Notes under the pieces: model-generated | Seen by the model: only the letters and a program-made list of their open reading frames with translations | The model's database searches: none | What the model was told of the DNA's origin: nothing | Source of the DNA: Escarpia spicata | Lineage: Eukaryota; Annelida; Polychaeta; Sabellida; Siboglinidae | Assembly (NCBI GenBank): GCA_963995525.1 | Contig: CAXEFP010000908.1 | Coordinates: 124,001-188,000 of the forward strand | DNA: 64,000 bases | Direction: 5' to 3' | Made by a program: the position numbers and the translations under genes | In this document: piece by piece, positions 23,901-38,900 of the stretch | Position numbering within the stretch: position 1 is the stretch's first letter | Layout: each line of letters starts with the position of its first letter

Positions 23901-26900
23901 AATTAATGCATATCACAGCAAAACGGTATTTGTAGTGCACTTTTTTCGGCGGAAGGATCCTTAATGTGGTCTTACCCCAAATAGATGTTTTGCATGTTAC
24001 AAATCTTCACGAAGGCTAGATTGATATCAAGCTACACACATAACTAGATTAACCCCAAATGGGAATGCATGTTACCGTTTTATCCCCGTCACGTAAGTTA
24101 CAAGAACATATTACGTAAGTTATAGGTGTGAAAACTCATCCCCATTTGATGTTTTATCTTGTCTAAAGCAGCAGTACATTCAGTACTCACGAGACAAACA
24201 TGTCCCATGTCAAAATGTTCGAAACAAATTAATGCATATCACAGCAAAACGGTATTTGTAGTGCACTTTTTTCGGCGGAAGGATCCTTACTGTGGTCTTA
24301 CCCCAAATAGATGTTTTGCATGTTACAAATCTTCACGAAGGCTAGATTGATATCAAGCTACACACATAACTAGATTAACCCCAAATGGGAATGCATGTTA
24401 CCGTTTTATCCCCGTCACGTAAGTTACAAGAACATATTACGTAAGTTATAGGTGTGAAAACTCATCCCCATTTGAAGTTTTTTCTTGTCTAAAGCAGCAG
24501 TACCTTCAGTACTCACGAGACAAACATGTCCCATATCAAAGTGTTCGAAAAAAATTAATGCATATCACAGCAAAACGGTATTTGTAGTGCACTTTTTTCG
24601 GCGGAAGGATCCTTAATGTGGTCTTACCCCAAATAGATGTTTTGCATGTTACAAATCTTCACGAAGGCTAGATTGATATCAAGCTACACACATAACTAGA
24701 TTAATCACAAATGGGAATGCATGTTACCGTTCTATCTCCGTCACGTAAGTTACAAGAACATATTACGTAAGTTATAGGTGTGAAAACTAATCCCCATTTG
24801 AAGTTTTTTCTTATCTAAAGCAGCAGTACCTTCAGTACTCACGAGACAAACATGTCCCATATCAAAGTGTTCGAAAAAAATTAATGCATATCACAGCAAA
24901 ACGGTATTTGTAGTGCACTTTTTTCGGCGGAAGGATCTTTAATGTGGTCTTACCCCAAATAGATGTTATGCATGTTACAAATCTTCACGAAGGCTAGATT
25001 GATATCAAGCTACACACATAACTAGATTAATCACAAATGGGAATGCATGTTACCGTTCTATCTCCGTCACGTAAGTTACAAGAACATATTACGTAAGTTA
25101 TAGGTGTGAAAACTAATCCCCATTTGAAGTTTTTTCTTATCTAAAGCAGCAGTACATTCAGTACTCACGAGACAAACATGTCCCATGTCAAAGTGTTCGA
25201 AAAAAATTCATGCATATCACAGCAAAACGGTATTTGTAGTGCACTTTTTTCGGCGGAAGGATCCTTAATGTGGTCTTATCCCAAATAGATGATTTGCATG
25301 TTACAAATCTTCACGAAGGCTAGATTGATATCAAGCTACACACATAACTAGATTAACCCCAAATGGGAATGCATGTTACCGTTTTATCCCCGTCACGTAA
25401 GTTACAAGAACATATTACGTAAGTTATAGGTGTGAAAACTCATCCCCATTTGAAGTTTTTTCTTGTGTAAAGCAGCAGTACCTTCAGTACTCACGAGACA
25501 AACATGTCCCATATCAAAGTGTTCGAAAAAAATTAATGCATATCACAGCAAAACGGTATTTGTAATGCACTTTTTTCGGCGGAAGGATATTTAATGTGGT
25601 CTTACCCCAAATAGATGTTTTGCATGTTACAAATCTTCACGAAGGCTAGATTGATATCAAGCTACACACATAACTAGATTAACCCCAAATGGGAATGCAT
25701 GTTACCGTTTTATCCCCGTCACGTAAGTTACAAGAACATATTACGTAAGTTATAGGTGTGAAAACTCATCCCCATTTGATGTTTTATCTTGTCTAAAGCA
25801 GCAGTACATTCAGTACTCACGAGACAAACATGTCCCATGTCAAAATGTTCGAAAAAAATTAATGCATATCACAGCAAAACGGTATTTGTAGTGCACTTTT
25901 TTCGGCGGAAGGATCCTTAATGTGGTCTTACCCCAAATAGATGTTTTGCATGTTACAAATCTTCACGAAGGCTAGATTGATATCAAGCTACACACATAAC
26001 TAGATTAACCCCAAATGGGAATGCATGTTACCGTTTTATCCCCGTCACGTAAGTTACAAGAACATATTACGTAAGTTATAGGTGTGAAAACTCATCCCCA
26101 TTTGATGTTTTATCTTGTCTAAAGCAGCAGTACATTCAGTACTCACGAGACAAACATGTCCCATGTCAAAATGTTCGAAACAAATTAATGCATATCACAG
26201 CAAAACGGTATTTGTAGTGCACTTTTTTCGGCGGAAGGATCCTTACTGTGGTCTTACCCCAAATAGATGTTTTGCATGTTACAAATCTTCACGAAGGCTA
26301 GATTGATATCAAGCTACACACATAACTAGATTAACCCCAAATGGGAATGCATGTTACCGTTTTATCCCCGTCACGTAAGTTACAAGAACATATTACGTAA
26401 GTTATAGGTGTGAAAACTCATCCCCATTTGAAGTTTTTTCTTGTCTAAAGCAGCAGTACCTTCAGTACTCACGAGACAAACATGTCCCATATCAAAGTGT
26501 TCGAAAAAAATTAATGCATATCACAGCAAAACGGTATTTGTAGTGCACTTTTTTCGGCGGAAGGATCCTTAATGTGGTCTTACCCCAAATAGATGTTTTG
26601 CATGTTACAAATCTTCACGAAGGCTAGATTGATATCAAGCTACACACATAACTAGATTAATCACAAATGGGAATGCATGTTACCGTTCTATCTCCGTCAC
26701 GTAAGTTACAAGAACATATTACGTAAGTTATAGGTGTGAAAACTAATCCCCATTTGAAGTTTTTTCTTATCTAAAGCAGCAGTACCTTCAGTACTCACGA
26801 GACAAACATGTCCCATATCAAAGTGTTCGAAAAAAATTAATGCATATCACAGCAAAACGGTATTTGTAGTGCACTTTTTTCGGCGGAAGGATCTTTAATG

Positions 26901-29900
26901 TGGTCTTACCCCAAATAGATGTTATGCATGTTACAAATCTTCACGAAGGCTAGATTGATATCAAGCTACACACATAACTAGATTAATCACAAATGGGAAT
27001 GCATGTTACCGTTCTATCTCCGTCACGTAAGTTACAAGAACATATTACGTAAGTTATAGGTGTGAAAACTAATCCCCATTTGAAGTTTTTTCTTATCTAA
27101 AGCAGCAGTACATTCAGTACTCACGAGACAAACATGTCCCATGTCAAAGTGTTCGAAAAAAATTCATGCATATCACAGCAAAACGGTATTTGTAGTGCAC
27201 TTTTTTCGGCGGAAGGATCCTTAATGTGGTCTTATCCCAAATAGATGATTTGCATGTTACAAATCTTCACGAAGGCTAGATTGATATCAAGCTACACACA
27301 TAACTAGATTAACCCCAAATGGGAATGCATGTTACCGTTTTATCCCCGTCACGTAAGTTACAAGAACATATTACGTAAGTTATAGGTGTGAAAACTCATC
27401 CCCATTTGAAGTTTTTTCTTGTGTAAAGCAGCAGTACCTTCAGTACTCACGAGACAAACATGTCCCATATCAAAGTGTTCGAAAAAAATTAATGCATATC
27501 ACAGCAAAACGGTATTTGTAATGCACTTTTTTCGGCGGAAGGATATTTAATGTGGTCTTACCCCAAATAGATGTTTTGCATGTTACAAATCTTCACGAAG
27601 GCTAGATTGATATCAAGCTACACACATAACTAGATTAACCCCAAATGGGAATGCATGTTACCGTTTTATCCCCGTCACGTAAGTTACAAGAACATATTAC
27701 GTAAGTTATAGGTGTGAAAACTCATCCCCATTTGATGTTTTATCTTGTCTAAAGCAGCAGTACATTCAGTACTCACGAGACAAACATGTCCCATGTCAAA
27801 ATGTTCGAAAAAAATTAATGCATATCACATCAAAACGGTATTTGTAGTGCACTTTTTTCGGCGGAAGGATCCTTACTGTGGTCTTACCCCAAATATATGT
27901 TTTGCATGTTACAAATCTTCACGAAGGCTAGATTGATATCAAGCTACACACATAACTAGATTAACCCCAAATGGGAATGCATGTTACCGTTTTATCCCCG
28001 TCACGTAAGTTACAAGAACATATTACGTAAGTTATAGGTGTGAAAACTCATCCCCATTTGATGTTTTATCTTGTCTAAAGCAGCAGTACATTCAGTACTC
28101 ACGAGACAAACATGTCCCATGTCAAAATGTTCGAAAAAAATTAATGCATATCACAGCAAAACGGTATTTGTAGTGCACTTTTTTCGGCGGAAGGATCCTT
28201 AATGTGGTCTTACCCCAAATAGATGTTTTGCATGTTACAAATCTTCACGAAGGCTAGATTGATATCAAGCTACACACATAACTAGATTAACCCCAAATGG
28301 GAATGCATGTTACCGTTTTATCCCCGTCACGTAAGTTACAAGAACATATTACGTAAGTTATAGGTATGAAAACTCATCCCCATTTGAAGTTTTTTCTTGT
28401 CTAAAGCAGCAGTACCTTCAGTACTCACGAGACAAACATGTCCCATATCAAAGTGTTCGAAAAAAATTAATGCATATCACAGCAAAACGGTATTTGTAGT
28501 GCACTTTTTTCGGCGGAAGGATCTTTAATGTGGTCTTACCCCAAATAGATGTTATGCATGTTACAAATCTTCACGAAGGCTAGATTGATATCAAGCTACA
28601 CACATAACTAGATTAATCACAAATGGGAATGCATGTTACCGTTCTATCTCCGTCACGTAAGTTACAAGAACATATTACGTAAGTTATAGGTGTGAAAACT
28701 AATCCCCATTTGAAGTTTTTTCTTATCTAAAGCAGCAGTACATTCAGTACTCACGAGACAAACATGTCCCATGTCAAAGTGTTCGAAAAAAATTAATGCA
28801 TATCACAGCAAAACGGTATTTTTAGTGCACTTTTTTCGGCGGAAGGATCCTTAATGTGGTCTTATCCCAAATAGATGATTTGCATGTTACAAATCTTCAC
28901 GAAGGCTAGATTGATATCAAGCTACACACATAACTAGATTAACCCCAAATGGGAATGCAGGTTACCGTTTTATCCCCGTCACGTAAGTTACAAGAACATA
29001 TTACGTAAGTTATAGGTGTGAAAACTCATCCCCATTTGAAGTTTTTTCTTGTCTAAAGCAGCAGTACCTTCAGTACTCACGAGACAAACATGTCCCATAT
29101 CAAAGTGTTCGAAAAAAATTAATGCATATCACAGCAAAACGGTATTTGTAATGCACTTTTTTCGGCGGAAGGATATTTAATGTGGTCTTACCCCAAATAG
29201 ATGTTTTGCATGTTACAAATCTTCACGAAGGCTAGATTGATATCAAGCTACACACATAACTAGATTAACCCCAAATGGGAATGCATGTTACCGTTTTATC
29301 CCCGTCACGCAAGTTACAAGAACATATTACGTAAGTTATAGGTGTGAAAACTCATCCCCATTTGATGTTTTATCTTGTCTAAAGCAGCAGTACATTCAGT
29401 ACTCACGAGACAAACATGTCCCATGTCAAAGTGTTCGAAAAAAATTAATGCATATCACAGCAAAACGGTATTTGTAGTGCACTTTTTTCGGCGGAAGGAT
29501 CCTTAATGTGGTCTTATCCCAAATAGATGATTTGCATGTTACAAATCTTCACGAAGGCTAGATTGATATCAAGCTACACACATAACTAGATTAACCCCAA
29601 ATGGGAATGCAGGTTACCGTTTTATCCCCGTCACGTAAGTTACAAGAACATATTACGTAAGTTATAGGTGTGAAAACTCATCCCCATTTGAAGTTTTTTC
29701 TTGTCTAAAGCAGCAGTACCTTCAGTACTCACGAGACAAACATGTCCCATATCAAAGTGTTCGAAAAAAATTAATGCATATCACAGCAAAACGGTATTTG
29801 TAATGCACTTTTTTCGGCGGAAGGATATTTAATGTGGTCTTACCCCAAATAGATGTTTTGCATGTTACAAATCTTCACGAAGGCTAGATTGATATCAAGC

Positions 29901-32900
29901 TACACACATAACTAGATTAACCCCAAATGGGAATGCATGTTACCGTTTTATCCCCGTCACGTAAGTTACAAGAACATATTACGTAAGTTATAGGTGTGAA
30001 AACTCATCCCCATTTGAAGTTTTTTCTTGTCTAAAGCAGCAGTACCTTCAGTACTCACGAGACAAACATGTCCCATATCAAAGTGTTCGAAAAAAATTAA
30101 TGCATATCACAGCAAAACGGTATTTGTAATGCACTTTTTTCGGCGGAAGGATATTTAATGTGGTCTTACCCCAAATAGATGTTTTGCATGTTACAAATCT
30201 TCACGAAGGCTAGATTGATATCAAGCTACACACATAACTAGATTAACCCCAAATGGGAATGCATGTTACCGTTTTATCCCCGTCACGTAAGTTACAAGAA
30301 CATATTACGTAAGTTATAGGTGTGAAAACTCATCCCCATTTGATGTTTTATCTTGTCTAAAGCAGCAGTACATTCAGTACTCACGAGACAAACATGTCCC
30401 ATGTCAAAATGTTCGAAAAAAATTAATGCATATCACAGCAAAACGGTATTTGTAGTGCACTTTTTTCGGCGGAAGGATCCTTAATGTGGTCTTACCCCAA
30501 ATAGATGTTTTGCATGTTACAAATCTTCACGAAGGCTAGATTGATATCAAGCTACACACATAACTAGATTAACCCCAAATGGGAATGCATGTTACCGTTT
30601 TATCCCCGTCACGTAAGTTACAAGAACATATTACGTAAGTTATAGGTGTGAAAACTCATCCCCATTTGATGTTTTGTCTTGTCTAAAGCAGCAGTACATT
30701 CAGTACTCACGAGACAAACATGTCCCATGTCAAAATGTTCGAAACAAATTAATGCATATCACAGCAAAACGGTATTTGTAGTGCACTTTTTTCGGCGGAA
30801 GGATCCTTACTGTGGTCTTACCCCAAATAGATGTTTTGCATGTTACAAATCTTCACGAAGGCTAGATTGATATCAAGCTACACACATAACTAGATTAACC
30901 CCAAATGGGAATGCATGTTACCGTTTTATCCCCGTCACGTAAGTTACAAGAACATATTACGTAAGTTATAGGTGTGAAAACTCATCCCCATTTGAAGTTT
31001 TTTCTTGTCTAAAGCAGCAGTACCTTCAGTACTCACGAGACAAACATGTCCCATATCAAAGTGTTCGAAAAAAATTAATGCATATCACAGCAAAACGGTA
31101 TTTGTAGTGCACTTTTTTCGGCGGAAGGATCCTTAATGTGGTCTTACCCCAAATAGATGTTTTGCATGTTACAAATCTTCACGAAGGCTAGATTGATATC
31201 AAGCTACACACATAACTAGATTAATCACAAATGGGAATGCATGTTACCGTTCTATCTCCGTCACGTAAGTTACAAGAACATATTACGTAAGTTATAGGTG
31301 TGAAAACTAATCCCCATTTGAAGTTTTTTCTTATCTAAAGCAGCAGTACCTTCAGTACTCACGAGACAAACATGTCCCATATCAAAGTGTTCGAAAAAAA
31401 TTAATGCATATCACAGCAAAACGGTATTTGTAGTGCACTTTTTTCGGCGGAAGGATCTTTAATGTGGTCTTACCCCAAATAGATGTTATGCATGTTACAA
31501 ATCTTCACGAAGGCTAGATTGATATCAAGCTACACACATAACTAGATTAATCACAAATGGGAATGCATGTTACCGTTCTATCTCCGTCACGTAAGTTACA
31601 AGAACATATTACGTAAGTTATAGGTGTGAAAACTAATCCCCATTTGAAGTTTTTTCTTATCTAAAGCAGCAGTACATTCAGTACTCACGAGACAAACATG
31701 TCCCATGTCAAAGTGTTCGAAAAAAATTCATGCATATCACAGCAAAACGGTATTTGTAGTGCACTTTTTTCGGCGGAAGGATCCTTAATGTGGTCTTATC
31801 CCAAATAGATGATTTGCATGTTACAAATCTTCACGAAGGCTAGATTGATATCAAGCTACACACATAACTAGATTAACCCCAAATGGGAATGCATGTTACC
31901 GTTTTATCCCCGTCACGTAAGTTACAAGAACATATTACGTAAGTTATAGGTGTGAAAACTCATCCCCATTTGAAGTTTTTTCTTGTGTAAAGCAGCAGTA
32001 CCTTCAGTACTCACGAGACAAACATGTCCCATATCAAAGTGTTCGAAAAAAATTAATGCATATCACAGCAAAACGGTATTTGTAATGCACTTTTTTCGGC
32101 GGAAGGATATTTAATGTGGTCTTACCCCAAATAGATGTTTTGCATGTTACAAATCTTCACGAAGGCTAGATTGATATCAAGCTACACACATAACTAGATT
32201 AACCCCAAATGGGAATGCATGTTACCGTTTTATCCCCGTCACGTAAGTTACAAGAACATATTACGTAAGTTATAGGTGTGAAAACTCATCCCCATTTGAT
32301 GTTTTATCTTGTCTAAAGCAGCAGTACATTCAGTACTCACGAGACAAACATGTCCCATGTCAAAATGTTCGAAAAAAATTAATGCATATCACATCAAAAC
32401 GGTATTTGTAGTGCACTTTTTTCGGCGGAAGGATCCTTACTGTGGTCTTACCCCAAATATATGTTTTGCATGTTACAAATCTTCACGAAGGCTAGATTGA
32501 TATCAAGCTACACACATAACTAGATTAACCCCAAATGGGAATGCATGTTACCGTTTTATCCCCGTCACGTAAGTTACAAGAACATATTACGTAAGTTATA
32601 GGTGTGAAAACTCATCCCCATTTGATGTTTTATCTTGTCTAAAGCAGCAGTACATTCAGTACTCACGAGACAAACATGTCCCATGTCAAAATGTTCGAAA
32701 AAAATTAATGCATATCACAGCAAAACGGTATTTGTAGTGCACTTTTTTCGGCGGAAGGATCCTTAATGTGGTCTTACCCCAAATAGATGTTTTGCATGTT
32801 ACAAATCTTCACGAAGGCTAGATTGATATCAAGCTACACACATAACTAGATTAACCCCAAATGGGAATGCATGTTACCGTTTTATCCCCGTCACGTAAGT

Positions 32901-35900
32901 TACAAGAACATATTACGTAAGTTATAGGTATGAAAACTCATCCCCATTTGAAGTTTTTTCTTGTCTAAAGCAGCAGTACCTTCAGTACTCACGAGACAAA
33001 CATGTCCCATATCAAAGTGTTCGAAAAAAATTAATGCATATCACAGCAAAACGGTATTTGTAGTGCACTTTTTTCGGCGGAAGGATCTTTAATGTGGTCT
33101 TACCCCAAATAGATGTTATGCATGTTACAAATCTTCACGAAGGCTAGATTGATATCAAGCTACACACATAACTAGATTAATCACAAATGGGAATGCATGT
33201 TACCGTTCTATCTCCGTCACGTAAGTTACAAGAACATATTACGTAAGTTATAGGTGTGAAAACTAATCCCCATTTGAAGTTTTTTCTTATCTAAAGCAGC
33301 AGTACATTCAGTACTCACGAGACAAACATGTCCCATGTCAAAGTGTTCGAAAAAAATTAATGCATATCACAGCAAAACGGTATTTTTAGTGCACTTTTTT
33401 CGGCGGAAGGATCCTTAATGTGGTCTTATCCCAAATAGATGATTTGCATGTTACAAATCTTCACGAAGGCTAGATTGATATCAAGCTACACACATAACTA
33501 GATTAACCCCAAATGGGAATGCAGGTTACCGTTTTATCCCCGTCACGTAAGTTACAAGAACATATTACGTAAGTTATAGGTGTGAAAACTCATCCCCATT
33601 TGAAGTTTTTTCTTGTCTAAAGCAGCAGTACCTTCAGTACTCACGAGACAAACATGTCCCATATCAAAGTGTTCGAAAAAAATTAATGCATATCACAGCA
33701 AAACGGTATTTGTAATGCACTTTTTTCGGCGGAAGGATATTTAATGTGGTCTTACCCCAAATAGATGTTTTGCATGTTACAAATCTTCACGAAGGCTAGA
33801 TTGATATCAAGCTACACACATAACTAGATTAACCCCAAATGGGAATGCATGTTACCGTTTTATCCCCGTCACGCAAGTTACAAGAACATATTACGTAAGT
33901 TATAGGTGTGAAAACTCATCCCCATTTGATGTTTTATCTTGTCTAAAGCAGCAGTACATTCAGTACTCACGAGACAAACATGTCCCATGTCAAAATGTTC
34001 GAAAAAAATTAATGCATATCACATCAAAACGGTATTTGTAGTGCACTTTTTTCGGCGGAAGGATCCTTACTGTGGTCTTACCCCAAATATATGTTTTGCA
34101 TGTTACAAATCTTCACGAAGGCTAGATTGATATCAAGCTACACACATAACTAGATTAACCCCAAATGGGAATGCATGTTACCGTTTTATCCCCGTCACGT
34201 AAGTTACAAGAACATATTACGTAAGTTATAGGTGTGAAAACTCATCCCCATTTGATGTTTTATCTTGTCTAAAGCAGCAGTACATTCAGTACTCACGAGA
34301 CAAACATGTCCCATGTCAAAATGTTCGAAAAAAATTAATGCATATCACAGCAAAACGGTATTTGTAGTGCACTTTTTTCGGCGGAAGGATCCTTAATGTG
34401 GTCTTACCCCAAATAGATGTTTTGCATGTTACAAATCTTCACGAAGGCTACATTGATATCAAGCTACACACATAACTAGATTAACCCCAAATGGGAATGC
34501 ATGTTACCGTTTTATCCCCGTCACGTAAGTTACAAGAACATATTACGTAAGTTATAGGTATGAAAACTCATCCCCATTTGAAGTTTTTTCTTGTCTAAAG
34601 CAGCAGTACCTTCAGTACTCACGAGACAAACATGTCCCATATCAAAGTGTTCGAAAAAAATTAATGCATATCACAGCAAAACGGTATTTGTAGTGCACTT
34701 TTTTCGGCGGAAGGATCTTTAATGTGGTCTTACCCCAAATAGATGTTATGCATGTTACAAATCTTCACGAAGGCTAGATTGATATCAAGCTACACACATA
34801 ACTAGATTAATCACAAATGGGAATGCATGTTACCGTTCTATCTCCGTCACGTAAGTTACAAGAACATATTACGTAAGTTATAGGTGTGAAAACTAATCCC
34901 CATTTGAAGTTTTTTCTTATCTAAAGCAGCAGTACATTCAGTACTCACGAGACAAACATGTCCCATGTCAAAGTGTTCGAAAAAAATTAATGCATATCAC
35001 AGCAAAACGGTATTTGTAGTGCACTTTTTTCGGCGGAAGGATCCTTAATGTGGTCTTATCCCAAATAGATGATTTGCATGTTACAAATCTTCACGAAGGC
35101 TAGATTGATATCAAGCTACACACATAACTAGATTAACCCCAAATGGGAATGCAGGTTACCGTTTTATCCCCGTCACGTAAGTTACAAGAACATATTACGT
35201 AAGTTATAGGTGTGAAAACTCATCCCCATTTGAAGTTTTTTCTTGTCTAAAGCAGCAGTACCTTCAGTACTCACGAGACAAACATGTCCCATATCAAAGT
35301 GTTCGAAAAAAATTAATGCATATCACAGCAAAACGGTATTTGTAATGCACTTTTTTCGGCGGAAGGATATTTAATGTGGTCTTACCCCAAATAGATGTTT
35401 TGCATGTTACAAATCTTCACGAAGGCTAGATTGATATCAAGCTACACACATAACTAGATTAACCCCAAATGGGAATGCATGTTACCGTTTTATCCCCGTC
35501 ACGTAAGTTACAAGAACATATTACGTAAGTTATAGGTGTGAAAACTCATCCCCATTTGATGTTTTATCTTGTCTAAAGCAGCAGTACATTCAGTACTCAC
35601 GAGACAAACATGTCCCATGTCAAAATGTTCGAAAAAAATTAATGCATATCACAGCAAAACGGTATTTGTAGTGCACTTTTTTCGGCGGAAGGATCCTTAA
35701 TGTGGTCTTACCCCAAATAGATGTTTTGCATGTTACAAATCTTCACGAAGGCTAGATTGATATCAAGCTACACACATAACTAGATTAACCCCAAATGGGA
35801 ATGCATGTTACCGTTTTATCCCCGTCACGTAAGTTACAAGAACATATTACGTAAGTTATAGGTGTGAAAACTCATCCCCATTTGATGTTTTATCTTGTCT

Positions 35901-38900
35901 AAAGCAGCAGTACATTCAGTACTCACGAGACAAACATGTCCCATGTCAAAATGTTCGAAACAAATTAATGCATATCACAGCAAAACGGTATTTGTAGTGC
36001 ACTTTTTTCGGCGGAAGGATCCTTACTGTGGTCTTACCCCAAATAGATGTTTTGCATGTTACAAATCTTCACGAAGGCTAGATTGATATCAAGCTACACA
36101 CATAACTAGATTAATCACAAATGGGAATGCATGTTACCGTTCTATCTCCGTCACGTAAGTTACAAGAACATATTACGTAAGTTATAGGTGTGAAAACTAA
36201 TCCCCATTTGAATTTTTTTCTTATCTAAAGCAGCAGTACCTTCAGTACTCACGAGACAAACATGTCCCATATCAAAGTGTTCGAAAAAAATTAATGCATA
36301 TCACAGCAAAACGGTATTTGTAGTGCACTTTTTTCGGCGGAAGGATCTTTAATGTGGTCTTATCCCAAATAGATGTTATGCATGTTACAAATCTTCACGA
36401 AGGCTAGATTGATATCAAGCTACACACATAACTAGATTAATCACAAATGGGAATGCATGTTACCGTTCTATCTCCGTCACGTAAGTTACAAGAACATATT
36501 ACGTAAGTTATAGGTGTGAAAACTAATCCCCATTTGAAGTTTTTTCTTATCTAAAGCAGCAGTACATTCAGTACTCACGAGACAAACATGTCCCATGTCA
36601 AAGTGTTCGAAAAAAATTCATGCATATCACAGCAAAACGGTATTTGTAGTGCACTTTTTTCGGCGGAAGGATCCTTAATGTGGTCTTATCCCAAATATAT
36701 GATTTGCATGTTACAAATCTTCACGAAGGCTAGATTGATATCAAGCTACACACATAACTAGATTAACCCCAAATGGGAATGCATGTTACCGTTTTATCCC
36801 CGTCACGTAAGTTACAAGAACATATTACGTAAGTTATAGGTGTGAAAACTCATCCCCATTTGAAGTTTTTTCTTGTGTAAAGCAGCAGTACCTTCAGTAC
36901 TCACGAGACAAACATGTCCCATATCAAAGTGTTCGAAAAAAATTAATGCATATCACAGCAAAACGGTATTTGTAATGCACTTTTTTCGGCGGAAGGATAT
37001 TTAATGTGGTCTTACCCCAAATAGATGTTTTGCATGTTACAAATCTTCACGAAGGCTAGATTGATATCAAGCTACACACATAACTAGATTAACCCCAAAT
37101 GGGAATGCATGTTACCGTTTTATCCCCGTCACGTAAGTTACAAGAACATATTACGTAAGTTATAGGTGTGAAAACTCATCCCCATTTGATGTTTTATCTT
37201 GTCTAAAGCAGCAGTACATTCAGTACTCACGAGACAAACATGTCCCATGTCAAAATGTTCGAAAAAAATTAATGCATATCACATCAAAACGGTATTTGTA
37301 GTACACTTTTTTCGGCGGAAGGATCCTTACTGTGGTCTTACCCCAAATATATGTTTTGCATGTTACAAATCTTCACGAAGGCTAGATTGATATCAAGCTA
37401 CACACATAACTAGATTAACCCCAAATGGGAATGCATGTTACCGTTTTATCCCCGTCACGTAAGTTACAAGAACATATTACGTAAGTTATAGGTGTGAAAA
37501 CTCATCCCCATTTGATGTTTTATCTTGTCTAAAGCAGCAGTACATTCAGTACTCACGAGACAAACATGTCCCATGTCAAAATGTTCGAAAAAAATTAATG
37601 CATATCACAGCAAAACGGTATTTGTAGTGCACTTTTTTCGGCGGAAGGATCCTTAATGTGGTCTTACCCCAAATAGATGTTTTGCATGTTACAAATCTTC
37701 ACGAAGGCTAGATTGATATCAAGCTACACACATAACTAGATTAACCCCAAATGGGAATGCATGTTACCGTTTTATCCCCGTCACGTAAGTTACAAGAACA
37801 TATTACGTAAGTTATAGGTATGAAAACTCATCCCCATTTGAAGTTTTTTCTTGTCTAAAGCAGCAGTACCTTCAGTACTCACGAGACAAACATGTCCCAT
37901 ATCAAAGTGTTCGAAAAAAATTAATGCATATCACAGCAAAACGGTATTTGTAGTGCACTTTTTTCGGCGGAAGGATCTTTAATGTGGTGTTACCCCAAAT
38001 AGATGTTATGCATGTTACAAATCTTCACGAAGGCTAGATTGATATCAAGCTACACACATAACTAGATTAATCACACATGGGAATGCATGTTACCGTTCTA
38101 TCTCCGTCACGTAAGTTACAAGAACATATTACGTAAGTTATAGGTGTGAAAACTAATCCCCATTTGAAGTTTTTTCTTATCTAAAGCAGCAGTACATTCA
38201 GTACTCACGAGACAAACATGTCCCATGTCAAAGTGTTCGAAAAAAATTAATGCATATCACAGCAAAACGGTATTTTTAGTGCACTTTTTTCGGCGGAAGG
38301 ATCCTTAATGTGGTCTTATCCCAAATAGATGATTTGCATGTTACAAATCTTCACGAAGGCTAGATTGATATCAAGCTACACACATAACTAGATTAACCCC
38401 AAATGGGAATGCAGGTTACCGTTTTATCCCCGTCACGTAAGTTACAAGAACATATTACGTAAGTTATAGGTGTGAAAACTCATCCCCATTTGAAGTTTTT
38501 TCTTGTCTAAAGCAGCAGTACCTTCAGTACTCACGAGACAAACATGTCCCATATCAAAGTGTTCGAAAAAAATTAATGCATATCACAGCAAAACGGTATT
38601 TGTAGTGCACTTTTTTCGGCGGAAGGATCTTTAATGTGGTCTTACCCCAAATAGATGTTATGCATGTTACAAATCTTCACGAAGGCTAGATTGATATCAA
38701 GCTACACACATAACTAGATTAATCACAAATGGGAATGCATGTTACCGTTCTATCTCCGTCACGTAAGTTACAAGAACATATTACGTAAGTTATAGGTGTG
38801 AAAACTAATCCCCATTTGAAGTTTTTTCTTATCTAAAGCAGCAGTACATTCAGTACTCACGAGACAAACATGTCCCATGTCAAAGTGTTCGAAAAAAATT